Part shown: positions 34,576-43,500 of the stretch, piece after piece | Layout of the letters: each line of letters opens with the position of its first letter | Numbering within the stretch: the stretch's first letter is position 1 | From: AP-16 sp046727735 | GTDB taxonomy: Bacteria; Pseudomonadota; Alphaproteobacteria; Rhizobiales; Xanthobacteraceae | Reading direction: 5' to 3' | NCBI GenBank assembly: GCA_046727735.1 | Contig: JBKPDF010000031.1 | Location: 9,541-73,540 of the forward strand | Length of the DNA: 64,000 bases | Position numbers and translations under genes: made by a program | Notes under the pieces: generated by a model | The model's database searches: none | Seen by the model: the letters and a program-made list of their open reading frames with translations, nothing else | What the model was told of the DNA's origin: nothing

Positions 34576-35944
34576 CTCGCTCGCGCTTCGACTGTTCGTT
34601 TCGGCGACCGCCTGGACCGTGGTGATCCTGTTTGCCACAGGGGTCGTGCTGTCCTCGTTCTACCGGCACGCGGTCGAGCGCGCCTTCGATCGCCGGCTCG
34701 GGGTTTATCTGAAGACGCTCGTCGCCGACGTCGCCTCTCCGGAGGAAATTCCCGAAAAATTCCCGCAATCGCTCGGGGAACCGCTGTTCGAGCTGCCTCT
34801 GTCCGGCTGGTACTGGCAGGTGACGCGCCTCGATCCGCAGAAGCCCGACGTGCGCTCGTCACGATCGTTGTGGGACAGCGCCCTGCCGCGCCTGCAGGAC
34901 GGCAACGTTCCGAGCGATTCCGGAAGCTCGCGCGTCGGCTACGTGCAAGGGCCGGAGAACCAGCGCCTGCGCCTATTCGAGCGTACCGTCGATCTCGGCG
35001 AGGAAGGCCGGTACTTGATCGCGGTCGCGGGCGATGCAGCCGAGATCGATGACGAGATGCGCACCTTCAATGAAGCGCTGGCGCTGACGTTCTGCGTACT
35101 CGCGATTGTCCTGCTGCTGACCACGATGTTCCAGGTGCGGTTCGGGTTGGCGCCCCTCAAGCGGATTTCCGAAGGTCTCGCCGCCATCCGCTCGGGAACC
35201 GCCGAGCGGCTCGAAGGCAGCTTTCCGGTGGAGATCGCACCGCTGGCGCGGGAGACCAATGCGCTGATCGAGGCGAACCGCGAAATCGTCGAGCGCGCGC
35301 GCACCCACGTCGGCAACCTCGCGCATGCGCTCAAAACGCCGCTTTCGGTGATCGTCAATGAGGCGGCTTCGCGCGACGACGCGTTCGCGACCAAGGTTCG
35401 CGAGCAAACTGGCATCATGCGCGACCAAGTGGCCCGGCATCTCGAGCGCGCGCGGCTGGCGGCGCGCTCGAGCTCGATCGGAAGCGTCACCGAGATCGCC
35501 CCGGTAGTGACGGCACTCGCGCGCACGATGGAGAAGATCCACCACGACCGCGGCATAGCCATCGACGTCGAGGCGTCTTCGGAGATTCGCTTCCGCGGCG
35601 AACGCCAGGATCTCGAGGAGATGGTCGGCAATCTCGTCGACAATGCCTGCAAATGGGCGCGGTCGCGCGTTTCCCTCGAAGTGCTTCCCGACGGCGGCGA
35701 CAGCGCCGGCTCGCCGCCGCTGGTACGGCTCGTCATCGACGACGACGGGCCTGGGCTTGCGCCGCGCGAACGCGAGGAGGCGCAAGCGGCGCATCGCGGC
35801 CGAAGGCTCGACGAGACCAAACCCGGATCGGGCCTCGGGCTCTCGATCGTGGTCGAGCTAGCGGATCTCTATGGCGGTGCGCTGTCGCTCGGCACCGCGC
35901 CGATCGGCGGGCTGCGCGCCGAGCTGATCTTGCCGGCCGGGTGA
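34565..35944 (+). CDS. sensor histidine kinase partner of the upstream regulator
   Basis: A 459-residue membrane kinase. Helix 1 is near residues 10-30, a periplasmic domain of about 125 residues follows (SGWYWQVTRLDP), then helix 2 (ALALTFCVLAIVLLLTTMFQV) and a HAMP-like linker. The phosphorylated histidine lies in GNLAHALKTPLSVI, and the ATPase domain has the N box MVGNLVDNACKWA, DDDGPGLAP and GSGLGLSIV. The periplasmic domain resembles the PhoQ-like sensors paired with PepSY proteins. Its start lies within the regulator's last codons. Confidence 0.93.
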   Translation: MRANSLALRLFVSATAWTVVILFATGVVLSSFYRHAVERAFDRRLGVYLKTLVADVASPEEIPEKFPQSLGEPLFELPLSGWYWQVTRLDPQKPDVRSSRSLWDSALPRLQDGNVPSDSGSSRVGYVQGPENQRLRLFERTVDLGEEGRYLIAVAGDAAEIDDEMRTFNEALALTFCVLAIVLLLTTMFQVRFGLAPLKRISEGLAAIRSGTAERLEGSFPVEIAPLARETNALIEANREIVERARTHVGNLAHALKTPLSVIVNEAASRDDAFATKVREQTGIMRDQVARHLERARLAARSSSIGSVTEIAPVVTALARTMEKIHHDRGIAIDVEASSEIRFRGERQDLEEMVGNLVDNACKWARSRVSLEVLPDGGDSAGSPPLVRLVIDDDGPGLAPREREEAQAAHRGRRLDETKPGSGLGLSIVVELADLYGGALSLGTAPIGGLRAELILPAG

Positions 35945-36023
35945 GAATTCAGAGTTTTGCCTCAATCCTGCGGCCATTTGCGGTCGCCGCACCGCCGCTG
36001 TTTTCCGCAAGACGCAGATCGAG

Positions 36024-36506
36024 ATGTCGCAACCCATGCTCATTGCCGCCGCCGCGCTGCTGAGCATCGCGGTTGCCGGCTGCGCCAGCGATCCCTCTCC
36101 CGGGCCCAAGCAGGATGCCGGCACGTGGCTCGGCGCGATCACCGGCGCCGTCATCGGCTCCAATTTCGGCGGTGGGACGAGCGGTCATGTCGCCGGCGCG
36201 GTCGCGGGTGCCGCGGCCGGCGGCATGCTCGGCAACGCGATCGGCGCCTCGCTCGATGCGCGCGATCGCGAACGCGCCTATGCGGCGCAAATGCAGGCGG
36301 TCGAAGCCGGCGAGCCCGGCGCCCCGGTCGGGTGGCGGAGTCCGGACTCAGGGCGCCACGGCACGATCGTGCCCGGGCCGCCGTACCAGTCGAACGGGCT
36401 GACCTGCCGCGAATTCACCCACACGATCTATGTCGATGGCCGGCCGCAGACTGCCCGCGGAACGGCTTGCCGCAACCCCGACGGAACCTGGACCCCGCTC
36501 GGCTGA
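36024..36506 (+). CDS. glycine-zipper outer-membrane lipoprotein (17-kDa surface antigen type)
   Basis: A 160-residue lipoprotein with a signal ending in a lipobox (IAVAGC, lipidated cysteine at residue 20). A glycine-zipper region (GAITGAVIGSNFGGGTSG, GAVAGAAAGGMLGNAIG) can span or insert into the outer membrane. The C-terminal domain (LTCREFTHTIYVDGRPQTARGTACR, then NPDGTW) has a cysteine pair and matches the rickettsial 17-kDa antigen family. It is a single gene between the kinase and the cytochrome c maturation operon. Confidence 0.88.
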   Translation: MSQPMLIAAAALLSIAVAGCASDPSPGPKQDAGTWLGAITGAVIGSNFGGGTSGHVAGAVAGAAAGGMLGNAIGASLDARDRERAYAAQMQAVEAGEPGAPVGWRSPDSGRHGTIVPGPPYQSNGLTCREFTHTIYVDGRPQTARGTACRNPDGTWTPLG

Positions 36507-36936
36507 GCAGCTCGTTCAATGGGGCCGAGCCGCGTCGGCAGCGATTCGATTGATTTGGATCAAGGGATATCTTCATCGCAATGCGAAATTGATTGCTGGA
36601 CTCACGACCGTTGCTCGTCGCTTTAGCCGTTCATCATCTACTCGACGGGAGCCGGCGTCAGGGTTGGCGCGGTCGCTGGGTCGATTTGCGCATTGCACCG
36701 CGTAGCTCTGCATGATGTAAGCGCAGTGCAGCTGCGCAGGCGCGCCGGCCCAGAGGCGATTGCCTATGTGCGGCGCTTGGTCGCAACAGGCCGCCCGCCT
36801 TGGGCTCATAATTTGCGGGCTCAATCGGCAGTCTGGAACGGGATCGGAAGGCGGAATTCATGCGTGCGGCCATGCTGCGGATTCCGGCTCGCACGGACGC
36901 GGACCGACCGAGGGTCATGCAAGGTAGATCGCGACG
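36507..36936. other. intergenic region upstream of the cytochrome c maturation operon
   Basis: 430 bp without a recognisable gene. It holds the FNR/FixK-type box at 36550-36563 and a moderately AT-rich segment after it (36564-36620) where a promoter would fit. Small open frames, one of which runs into ccmI in another frame, do not look coding. Confidence 0.5.
36550..36563 (+). promoter_or_regulatory. FNR/FixK-type box (anaerobox)
   Basis: TTGATTTGGATCAA is a perfect TTGAT-N4-ATCAA site, the consensus for FNR, FixK and related Crp-family regulators that respond to low oxygen. It lies 374 bp before ccmI and 44 bp after the lipoprotein gene, on a stretch that leads into the cytochrome c maturation genes. 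Control of that operon by FixK/FNR is inferred. Confidence 0.6.
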
Positions 36937-38049
36937 ATGACCCTTTGGCTGGTGTTGACGCTGATGACCGCGGCGGCTGTGCTGGTTGTGCTCTGGCCGC
37001 TGTCCCAGAGTCGCGCGGCACCCGCTTCCGAACCCGATCTCGCCGTCTACAAGGATCAGATCGCAGAGATCGCCCGCGACCGTAGCGCGGGCGCCATCGA
37101 CGAGCCGGAGGCCGAGGCGGCCCGGTTGGAGATCTCGCGGCGCCTGCTGCGTGCAGCCGATCGTTTGTCGGAGGATCCCGCGAGACCGAGTCTGCGATGG
37201 CGGCGCCGGTTCGTCGCCTTCGCTGCGGTGTCGGTGTTGCCTGCGGCTGCCGGCGCCGCTTATCTCGCGCTCGGCTCGCCCGGTCTGCCGGATCAGCCTC
37301 TTGCGGCGAGGCTCGGCGTGCCGCTCGCGCAGCCCTCGATCGAGGCGCTGGTCGGCCAGGTCGAGCGGCATCTCGAACTTGATCCGCAAGACGGCAGAGG
37401 CTGGGAGACGATCGCGCCGGTCTATCTGCGCCTCGGCAGGTTTGAGGATGCCGCCAAAGCGCGCGCCTTTGCCGTGCGCCTGCTCGGAGACTCCGCGGAG
37501 CGCGAGGCCGACCTCGGCGAAGCTCTGGCCGCTGCCGCGAACGGAATCGTTACGGCTGAAGCGAAGCAGGCTTTCGATCGTGCCCTAGTGCTGGACGCCG
37601 CGAATCTGAAGGCCCGGTTTTATAGCGGATTGGCCGCCGAACAAGACGGCAAGCCGCAGGAAGCGACCGGGATCTGGCGCGGGCTGCTGGCGCAAGCACC
37701 CGCGGGCGCGCCCTGGGCGGAGCTCGTTCAGAGATCTCTTGCTCGCGTCGACCCGAGCCTCGCATCCCAGGTCGGTCCGACTCCGAACGAAATGGCCGCG
37801 GCGGCCGAGCTAGCCCCCGAACAGCGATCCGAAATGGTGCGCGGCATGGTCGCGCGGCTCGCGGCTCGGCTGGCGCATGACGGCGCCGACGTGGAAGGTT
37901 GGTTGCGGCTCGTACGCGCCTATGCGGTGCTCGGCCAACGCGGGGAGGCGCAGGAAGCCGCGGCGGCCGCCCGGCGCGCGCTCGCGGCGGAGCCGGAAAA
38001 AATCCGTCGCATCGATGCGCTCATGCGGGACTTGGGCCTCGAAGGCTGA
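36937..38049 (+). CDS. ccmI: cytochrome c maturation protein CcmI (CycH)
   Basis: A 370-residue membrane protein that presents apocytochrome c to the CcmFH haem ligation complex. Two membrane helices frame the cytoplasmic loop (LWLVLTLMTAAAVLVVLWPL near the start; FVAFAAVSVLPAAAGAAYLAL near 95). The loop carries the conserved YKDQIAEIARDRSAGAI, and the C-terminal part is a TPR periplasmic domain (GWETIAPVYLRLGRFEDAA, AKQAFDRALVLD). It is first in ccmI-ccmE-ccmF-ccmH with short spacings. Confidence 0.93.
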   Translation: MTLWLVLTLMTAAAVLVVLWPLSQSRAAPASEPDLAVYKDQIAEIARDRSAGAIDEPEAEAARLEISRRLLRAADRLSEDPARPSLRWRRRFVAFAAVSVLPAAAGAAYLALGSPGLPDQPLAARLGVPLAQPSIEALVGQVERHLELDPQDGRGWETIAPVYLRLGRFEDAAKARAFAVRLLGDSAEREADLGEALAAAANGIVTAEAKQAFDRALVLDAANLKARFYSGLAAEQDGKPQEATGIWRGLLAQAPAGAPWAELVQRSLARVDPSLASQVGPTPNEMAAAAELAPEQRSEMVRGMVARLAARLAHDGADVEGWLRLVRAYAVLGQRGEAQEAAAAARRALAAEPEKIRRIDALMRDLGLEG

Positions 38050-38063
38050 AAGCAGATCAGTTC

Positions 38064-38525
38064 ATGACGCGCAGGCAACGACGGCTGTTTCTGATCGGCA
38101 GCGGACTTGGCGTGCTGGCAGTCGCCGCCGCGCTGGTGCTCTTGGCGCTGCGGGATTCCATCGTGTTCTTCAACTCGCCCACGGACGTAGTGGAGAAACA
38201 TGTCCCCCCGGACACCCGGATCCGTCTCGGCGGTCTGGTCAAGTCCGGCAGCGTGGCACGCGGCGACAATCTCGCGGTGCGCTTTGCCGTGACGGACGGC
38301 AACCGGGAAATCGCCGTGAGCTACACCGGCGCGCTTCCCGATCTGTTCCGCGAAGGACAGGGTGTGGTTGCGGAGGGAATGCTCGACGGCGCTGGTCTAT
38401 TCCGAGCCGACACCATCTTGGCCAAACATGACGAGACCTACATGCCGCGGGAAGTCGCCGACGCGCTGAAGAAGCAGGGCCACTGGAAAGACAGCTATGG
38501 CCTCGGCGCGAGGAGCGCGCGATGA
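38064..38525 (+). CDS. ccmE: cytochrome c-type biogenesis haem chaperone CcmE (CycJ)
   Basis: A 153-residue protein anchored by one N-terminal helix (FLIGSGLGVLAVAAALVLLAL) with a periplasmic OB-fold. The haem-binding histidine lies in LAKHDETYMPREV, the family hallmark. Other conserved parts are RIRLGGLVKSGSVAR and EGMLDGAGLFRADTILA. It starts 14 bp after ccmI and its last four bases overlap the ccmF start (ATGA). Confidence 0.96.
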   Translation: MTRRQRRLFLIGSGLGVLAVAAALVLLALRDSIVFFNSPTDVVEKHVPPDTRIRLGGLVKSGSVARGDNLAVRFAVTDGNREIAVSYTGALPDLFREGQGVVAEGMLDGAGLFRADTILAKHDETYMPREVADALKKQGHWKDSYGLGARSAR

Positions 38526-40504
38526 TCGCCGAGCTCGGTCATTACGCGCTGGTGCTGGCGCTCGGTCTCGCCCTGGTGCAGGGCGCGGTCCCGTTCTGGG
38601 GAGCACGCAGCCGCGACGCAGTGCTTATGGCGGTCGCCGGACCGACCGCCATCGCGCAATTCGCTTTCGTTGCCGCGGCGTTCCTGGCGCTGGTGTGGTG
38701 CCACGTCGGGTCGGATTTCTCGGTGCTGACGGTTTTCGAGAATTCGCATTCCGCAAAGCCGTTGATCTACAAGATCACGGGCGTGTGGGGAAATCACGAA
38801 GGTTCGATGCTGCTGTGGATCCTGATGCTGGCGCTGTTCGGCGCGCTCGTGGCGGGGTTCGGCAGCAATCTCCCAGCGGGGCTCAAATCGACGACGCTCG
38901 CGGTGCAGGCCTGGATCGCCGCGGCTTTCGAGCTGTTCGTGCTCCTCACGTCCAATCCCTTCCTGCGCATTGTCCATCCGCCGCTCGAAGGCCGTGATTT
39001 GAACCCGATCCTGCAGGACCCCGGCCTCGCCGTGCATCCGCCGCTGCTCTATCTGGGCTACGTCGGATTTTCCGTCACGTTTTCGTTCGCCGCTGCGGCG
39101 CTGATCGAAGGCCGCGTCGATGCCGCGTGGGCGCGTTGGGTGCGCCCGTGGGCGCTCACGGCGTGGATCTTTCTCACGCTCGGCATCGCGGTCGGCTCCT
39201 ACTGGGCCTATTACACTCTCGGCTGGGGCGGATGGTGGTTTTGGGACCCGGTCGAGAACGCCTCGCTGATGCCGTGGCTCGCCGGCACCGCGCTCCTGCA
39301 CTCGGCGGTCGTCATGGAAAAGCGCGACGCGCTCAAAGTGTGGACGATTCTGCTCGCGGTGCTGACGTTCTCCCTGTCCCTGGTCGGCACGTTCCTGGTG
39401 CGCTCCGGCGTGCTCACGTCGGTGCACACGTTTGCCAACGACCCGGCGCGGGGCGTGTTCATTCTCGCGATCCTGACGCTGTTCATCGGCGGCAGCTTTG
39501 CCCTGTTCGCGTGGCGCGCGCCGCTGCTCAAGCAAGGCGGATTGTTCGCGCCGATCTCGCGGGAAGGCGCGCTGATCCTCAACAACCTGTTTCTCGCCAC
39601 CGCGTGCGCCACCGTGTTCGTCGGCACCCTCTACCCGCTGGCATTGGAGGCCTGGACCGGCGAGAAGATCTCGGTCGGTGCGCCGTTCTTCAACGCGACC
39701 TTCGTCCCGTTGTTCATCCCGCTGCTGATCGCGATGTCGTTCGGGCCGCTGCTGGCCTGGAAGCGCAGCGATCTCTATGGGGTCGCGCAACGGCTGGTCG
39801 GGGCTGCAGGCATCGCCCTGATCGGCATCGCGGCGACCTTCGCGATCGAAAGCGGCGGGCCGGTGGTCGCGCCGTTCGGCGTCGGCCTCGCCTTGTTCGT
39901 CATGATGGGCGCGCTCAGCGACCTCATGGAGCGCGCCGGCCTGTTCCGGTCCTCGTTCGGGACCGCGGTGCGGCGCGCTGGCGGCCTCCCGCGCTCGGCC
40001 TGGGGAACCATGATTGCCCATTTCGGCGCGGGACTGACGGTGCTCGGCATCGTCGGCGAAACGCAATGGGGCGCCGAGCGCATCGCCTCGATGCGCCCGG
40101 GCGAAACCGTATCGATCCGCCACTACGATCTGACTTTCGAGAGCCTCACGCCTCACGCGGGGCCCAATTATCGGGAGCTCGTCGGAAAGTTCACGGTTCG
40201 GCGCAGCGGCGAAGTGATCGGGACCATGCTGCCGTCGCGGCGCGTTTATCCGGTTCGCGCGATGACGACCACGCAATCCGCGCTGATGACCCGCGGCACG
40301 AGCCAGCTCTATCTCTCGCTCGGTGACCCGGAGTCCGACGCCAAGACGGTGGTGCGCCTGTATCACAAACCGCTCGTGCTGTTGATCTGGTTGGGAGCTG
40401 GCGTGATGGTGCTGGGCGGGGCCATGTCGCTGTCCGACCGCCGCTTGCGTGTAGGCGCGCCGCGGCCGGCGAGAACCCGGGTCGCCGCGCAAGCGGCAGA
40501 ATAG
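38522..40504 (+). CDS. ccmF: cytochrome c haem lyase subunit CcmF (CycK)
   Basis: A 660-residue, multi-helix membrane protein joining haem from CcmE to apocytochrome c. The tryptophan-rich haem-handling WWD domain is GWGGWWFWDPVENAS (about residue 232). Flanking histidines are visible (WGNHEGSMLLW, LAVHPPLLYLGY). About 13-15 helices and a C-terminal periplasmic domain (HYDLTFESLTPHAGPNY, MLPSRRVYP) complete it. It is translationally coupled to ccmE and followed after 7 bp by ccmH. Confidence 0.96.
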   Translation: MIAELGHYALVLALGLALVQGAVPFWGARSRDAVLMAVAGPTAIAQFAFVAAAFLALVWCHVGSDFSVLTVFENSHSAKPLIYKITGVWGNHEGSMLLWILMLALFGALVAGFGSNLPAGLKSTTLAVQAWIAAAFELFVLLTSNPFLRIVHPPLEGRDLNPILQDPGLAVHPPLLYLGYVGFSVTFSFAAAALIEGRVDAAWARWVRPWALTAWIFLTLGIAVGSYWAYYTLGWGGWWFWDPVENASLMPWLAGTALLHSAVVMEKRDALKVWTILLAVLTFSLSLVGTFLVRSGVLTSVHTFANDPARGVFILAILTLFIGGSFALFAWRAPLLKQGGLFAPISREGALILNNLFLATACATVFVGTLYPLALEAWTGEKISVGAPFFNATFVPLFIPLLIAMSFGPLLAWKRSDLYGVAQRLVGAAGIALIGIAATFAIESGGPVVAPFGVGLALFVMMGALSDLMERAGLFRSSFGTAVRRAGGLPRSAWGTMIAHFGAGLTVLGIVGETQWGAERIASMRPGETVSIRHYDLTFESLTPHAGPNYRELVGKFTVRRSGEVIGTMLPSRRVYPVRAMTTTQSALMTRGTSQLYLSLGDPESDAKTVVRLYHKPLVLLIWLGAGVMVLGGAMSLSDRRLRVGAPRPARTRVAAQAAE

Positions 40505-40511
40505 CCGCCCG

Positions 40512-41057
40512 ATGCGCCGCCGACCGTTGATCCCGCCTCGCCGGCTTTGGCGTTCCGTCCGGTTTGCTGCAAGCGCGATGCTGGTCTCGCTCCAGATCGG
40601 GGGCGGTGCGCTCGCCGTGCAGCCGGATGAGATGCTGGCGGATCCGGCACTCGAGATGCGCGCCCGAAATCTTTCGCACGAACTGCGATGCATGGTCTGT
40701 CAGAATCAGTCGATCGATGATTCCGAAGCGCCGCTCGCGCGCGATCTGCGCATTCTGGTGCGCGAGCGGTTGCAGGCAGGCGACAGCGACACGCAGGTGC
40801 GCGATTTCCTGACTGCCCGCTACGGTGATTTCGTGTTGCTCAAGCCGCCGCTCGGCTGGCACACCGCGCTGCTGTGGCTTGCACCGCCGGGGGTGCTGAT
40901 GCTCGGTATCATAGCGCTCGCCTTCGCAAGGCGGCGCGCGGCGGCAGCAGGCCGAACCGCTGCGGTCGAGCCGGCACTCACTGCATCGGAAGAACAGCGG
41001 CTGGCTCGCCTGATGGAAGGTGATTCGAGCGTGCCGCGATCCGACGCAGCCGGCTGA
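40512..41057 (+). CDS. ccmH: cytochrome c-type biogenesis protein CcmH (CycL)
   Basis: A 181-residue thiol-redox protein that reduces the haem-binding cysteines of apocytochromes. The redox motif is LRCMVCQNQSI (about residue 58), preceded by a signal helix and followed by DTQVRDFLTARYGDFVLLKPP and a C-terminal helix (ALLWLAPPGVLMLGIIALAFA). It is the last gene of the ccm set here; ccmABCD and ccmG are elsewhere. Confidence 0.95.
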   Translation: MRRRPLIPPRRLWRSVRFAASAMLVSLQIGGGALAVQPDEMLADPALEMRARNLSHELRCMVCQNQSIDDSEAPLARDLRILVRERLQAGDSDTQVRDFLTARYGDFVLLKPPLGWHTALLWLAPPGVLMLGIIALAFARRRAAAAGRTAAVEPALTASEEQRLARLMEGDSSVPRSDAAG

Positions 41058-41194
41058 TCGCCGGCCCGTTTCCTTACGAAATCTTAATGCCGCCGACAGC
41101 GTGCCGTAAGGCGCATTGCGCGATGGTGGGCGGCGCAGAATTCGGGCGTTCCACCGGTACTCCCCCGTCGCCCCCCGCCGGTGGCACGAACCCG

Positions 41195-41216
41195 GGGCGG
41201 GCGGTTTCGCCCGCCC
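41195..41216. repeat. 9-bp perfect hairpin
   Basis: GGGCGGGCG is mirrored exactly by CGCCCGCCC around a GTTT loop. There is no T-run after it, so it is a weak candidate for a terminator of the ccm operon; it might instead be a dispersed palindrome. Confidence 0.5.
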
Positions 41217-41248
41217 ATTCGTTCCGATCTCCGGTTTCCGGCATCCGT

Positions 41249-41279
41249 CGCCCCCGCCGGGCCGGAGTCGGCGGGGGCG
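41249..41279. repeat. 11-bp perfect hairpin
   Basis: CGCCCCCGCCG at 41249-41259 pairs exactly with CGGCGGGGGCG at 41269-41279. With the neighbouring hairpin it forms a double stem-loop between ccmH and the response regulator gene. Confidence 0.5.
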
Positions 41280-41423
41280 GCGGAGAAGACCCCGCCGCCC
41301 CTTCGCTGCCGCGTAGCTTTCGCTGGCAAGTACTAGCGGAAATTCGTATCGATCCGGCAGTGGGCCGAGGAACCGGCCCAGAGCGGCTTGGCAGCATGCG
41401 CCGGTGGCCGAGATGATTCGATC

Positions 41424-42104
41424 ATGCGCTTTCTCATCATCGAAGATGACCGCGCCGCCGCCGATTATCTGGCCAAGGCGTTCCGCGAGGTTGGCCACGT
41501 CGCCGATCAGGCATTCGATGGCGAGGAAGGCCTGGCGCTCGCGCTCGACGGCCAATACGACGTGCTGATCGTCGATCGCATGCTGCCCAAGCGCGACGGC
41601 CTGTCGCTGATCGGCGCGTTGCGCGCGAAGGCGGTCGAAACCCCCGTGCTGATCCTCTCCGCGCTCGGACAGGTCGACGATCGGGTCAAAGGCTTGCGCG
41701 CGGGCGGCGACGATTATCTCGCCAAGCCGTACGCTTTCTCCGAACTCCTGGCCCGTGCCGAAGTGCTGTCCCGGCGTCGGGGCGGGCGCAGCGAGGAGAC
41801 GCTGTACCGCGTCGGCGATCTCGAGCTCGACCGGCTCTCGCATCGGGTCAGCCGCGGCGCTACCGAGATCGCGCTGCAGCCCCGCGAGTTCCGGCTGCTG
41901 GAATATCTCATGAAGCACGCCGGGCAGGTGGTGACCCGCACCATGCTGCTGGAGAACGTCTGGGATTATCATTTCGATCCGCAGACCAACGTCATCGACG
42001 TGCACATCTCCCGGCTTCGCTCGAAGATCGACAAAGGTTTCGCGCGGCCGCTGCTGCACACGGTGCGTGGCGCGGGGTACATGATTCGTGACGGCGCTCG
42101 GTAA
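41424..42104 (+). CDS. OmpR-family response regulator following the ccm operon
   Basis: A 226-residue regulator with receiver residues IIEDDRAAA, the phospho-acceptor in VLIVDRMLPKRDG and the lysine in YLAKPYAFSE. Its winged-helix domain has LQPREFRLLEYLMKH, NVWDYHFDPQTNVIDVHISRLRSKI and TVRGAGYMIRD, the form of metal- or envelope-responsive regulators (CopR/CzcR/RegX-like). It overlaps its kinase gene by 17 bp. The start ATG at 41424 has no strong ribosome-binding site. Confidence 0.92.
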   Translation: MRFLIIEDDRAAADYLAKAFREVGHVADQAFDGEEGLALALDGQYDVLIVDRMLPKRDGLSLIGALRAKAVETPVLILSALGQVDDRVKGLRAGGDDYLAKPYAFSELLARAEVLSRRRGGRSEETLYRVGDLELDRLSHRVSRGATEIALQPREFRLLEYLMKHAGQVVTRTMLLENVWDYHFDPQTNVIDVHISRLRSKIDKGFARPLLHTVRGAGYMIRDGAR

Positions 42105-43500
42105 ACTCATCCGAACCACGACGTTCAAGCTCACGCTCGTCTATCTGACGGTGTTCGCGATTTTTGCGGTGTTCCTGCTCGGCTATTTCGCCTGGAACAC
42201 GCAGCGTCTGATCACGCAGCAAATCACCGAAACAGTGGACGCGGAGATCACCGGGCTTTCCGAGCAGTACCGGCTGGGCGGCATACGACGACTGGTGATC
42301 GTGGTGGAATCGCGCGCCCGCCGCCCCGGCTCGAGCCTCTATCTGGTGACGTCGTTCACCGGCGAGGCGCTGGCCGGCAATGTCGGTTCGCTCGCGCCCG
42401 GCGTCCTCGACCGGACCGGTTGGGTCGAGACGCTCTACCGCCGCCAGGACGAGAGCGAGGGCGCCGAGCATCACGCCTTGGTGCGGGTGTTCCAGCTGCC
42501 GGGCGGCTTTCGTCTGCTGGTCGGCCGCGACCTCGAAGAGCGGGAGCGGCTGCAGAAAATCGTGCTCGACGCCGGCCGCTGGTCGATCGCGCTGGTGCTG
42601 CTGCTCGGATTAGCCGGGGGTTTTCTGGTGACGCGGCGCGTGCTGCGGCGGGTCGACTCGATGACGGAGACCACGCAGAAGATCATGGCCGGCGATCTGG
42701 GCGGGCGGCTGGCCATCGCCGGAACCGGGGATGAGCTCGACCGGCTCGCCTCCAATCTCAATGCGATGCTCGAACGCATCGAGGCCCTGATGCACGGGCT
42801 CAAGGAGGTCTCCGACAACATCGCCCACGATCTCAAAACGCCGCTGACGCGGCTACGCAATCGCTGCGAGGCGGCGTTGCGCAGCGCCGCGAGCGAGGCC
42901 GACTATCGCGCAGCGCTCGAAGCCACGATCGAAGAATCGGACGGCCTGATCCGTACCTTCAACGCGTTGCTCATGATCGCACGCGCGGAATCCGGCCAGG
43001 GTCGCGAGGACATGACCGAATTCGATGCCGCCGAGGTCGTCCGTGATGTCGGCGAGCTCTACGAGCCGCTGGCCGAGCAGAAGGGGCTGGCCCTCAAGGT
43101 CGCCGCGCCGGGGCCGGCGCCGCTGAAGGGAAATCGCGAGCTCGTCAGCCAGGCGCTCGCCAATCTCGTCGACAACGCCATCAAATATTCCAAGCCAGCG
43201 GCCGTGAACGGCCCCGATGCCGAGATCCTGATCAGCGCGCGCGGCGAGGGCGACCGTGTTCTGCTCGCGGTCGCCGACCATGGGCCGGGGATTGCATGCC
43301 AGGATCGGGGCCGCGCGATCGAGCGCTTCGTGCGGCTCGAGCAAAGCCGGTCCGAGCCCGGCTCGGGACTGGGCTTGAGCCTGGCCTCGGCGGTCGCGCA
43401 TCTGCACGCGGGCGAGCTCAGGCTGGAGGACAACGGGCCAGGTCTGCGGGCGGTCATCGCGCTGCCGCGCGCCGGCCCACGGGTGCAGCTTGTCTCCTGA
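42088..43500 (+). CDS. sensor histidine kinase following the ccm operon
   Basis: A 470-residue kinase starting at GTG inside the regulator's 3' end. It has a first helix at 14-35, a periplasmic domain of about 125 residues, a second helix (SIALVLLLGLAGGFLVTRRV) and a HAMP domain (MTETTQKIMAGDLGGRL). The phospho-acceptor histidine is in SDNIAHDLKTPLTRLRNR; ATP-binding boxes are ALANLVDNAIKYS, VADHGPGIA and GSGLGLSLA. The pair behind ccm genes is a conserved Rhizobiales arrangement with unclear signal. Confidence 0.93.
   Translation: MTALGKLIRTTTFKLTLVYLTVFAIFAVFLLGYFAWNTQRLITQQITETVDAEITGLSEQYRLGGIRRLVIVVESRARRPGSSLYLVTSFTGEALAGNVGSLAPGVLDRTGWVETLYRRQDESEGAEHHALVRVFQLPGGFRLLVGRDLEERERLQKIVLDAGRWSIALVLLLGLAGGFLVTRRVLRRVDSMTETTQKIMAGDLGGRLAIAGTGDELDRLASNLNAMLERIEALMHGLKEVSDNIAHDLKTPLTRLRNRCEAALRSAASEADYRAALEATIEESDGLIRTFNALLMIARAESGQGREDMTEFDAAEVVRDVGELYEPLAEQKGLALKVAAPGPAPLKGNRELVSQALANLVDNAIKYSKPAAVNGPDAEILISARGEGDRVLLAVADHGPGIACQDRGRAIERFVRLEQSRSEPGSGLGLSLASAVAHLHAGELRLEDNGPGLRAVIALPRAGPRVQLVS

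Larger units (their letters stand above)
41058..41423. other. GC-rich gap with two strong hairpins after ccmH
   Basis: In Bradyrhizobium and Rhizobium relatives a periplasmic DegP protease gene commonly separates ccmH from a following two-component pair. Here only 366 bp of very GC-rich DNA is present, with hairpins at 41195-41216 and 41249-41279. The small open frames in it are not gene-like. Confidence 0.45.

Noticed and set aside
38495..40693. 732-codon minus-strand frame opposite ccmF
   Set aside because: The translation is made of charged low-complexity runs (RE, RQ, HQ repeats) typical of antisense shadows in GC-rich DNA; ccmF on the other strand is unambiguous.
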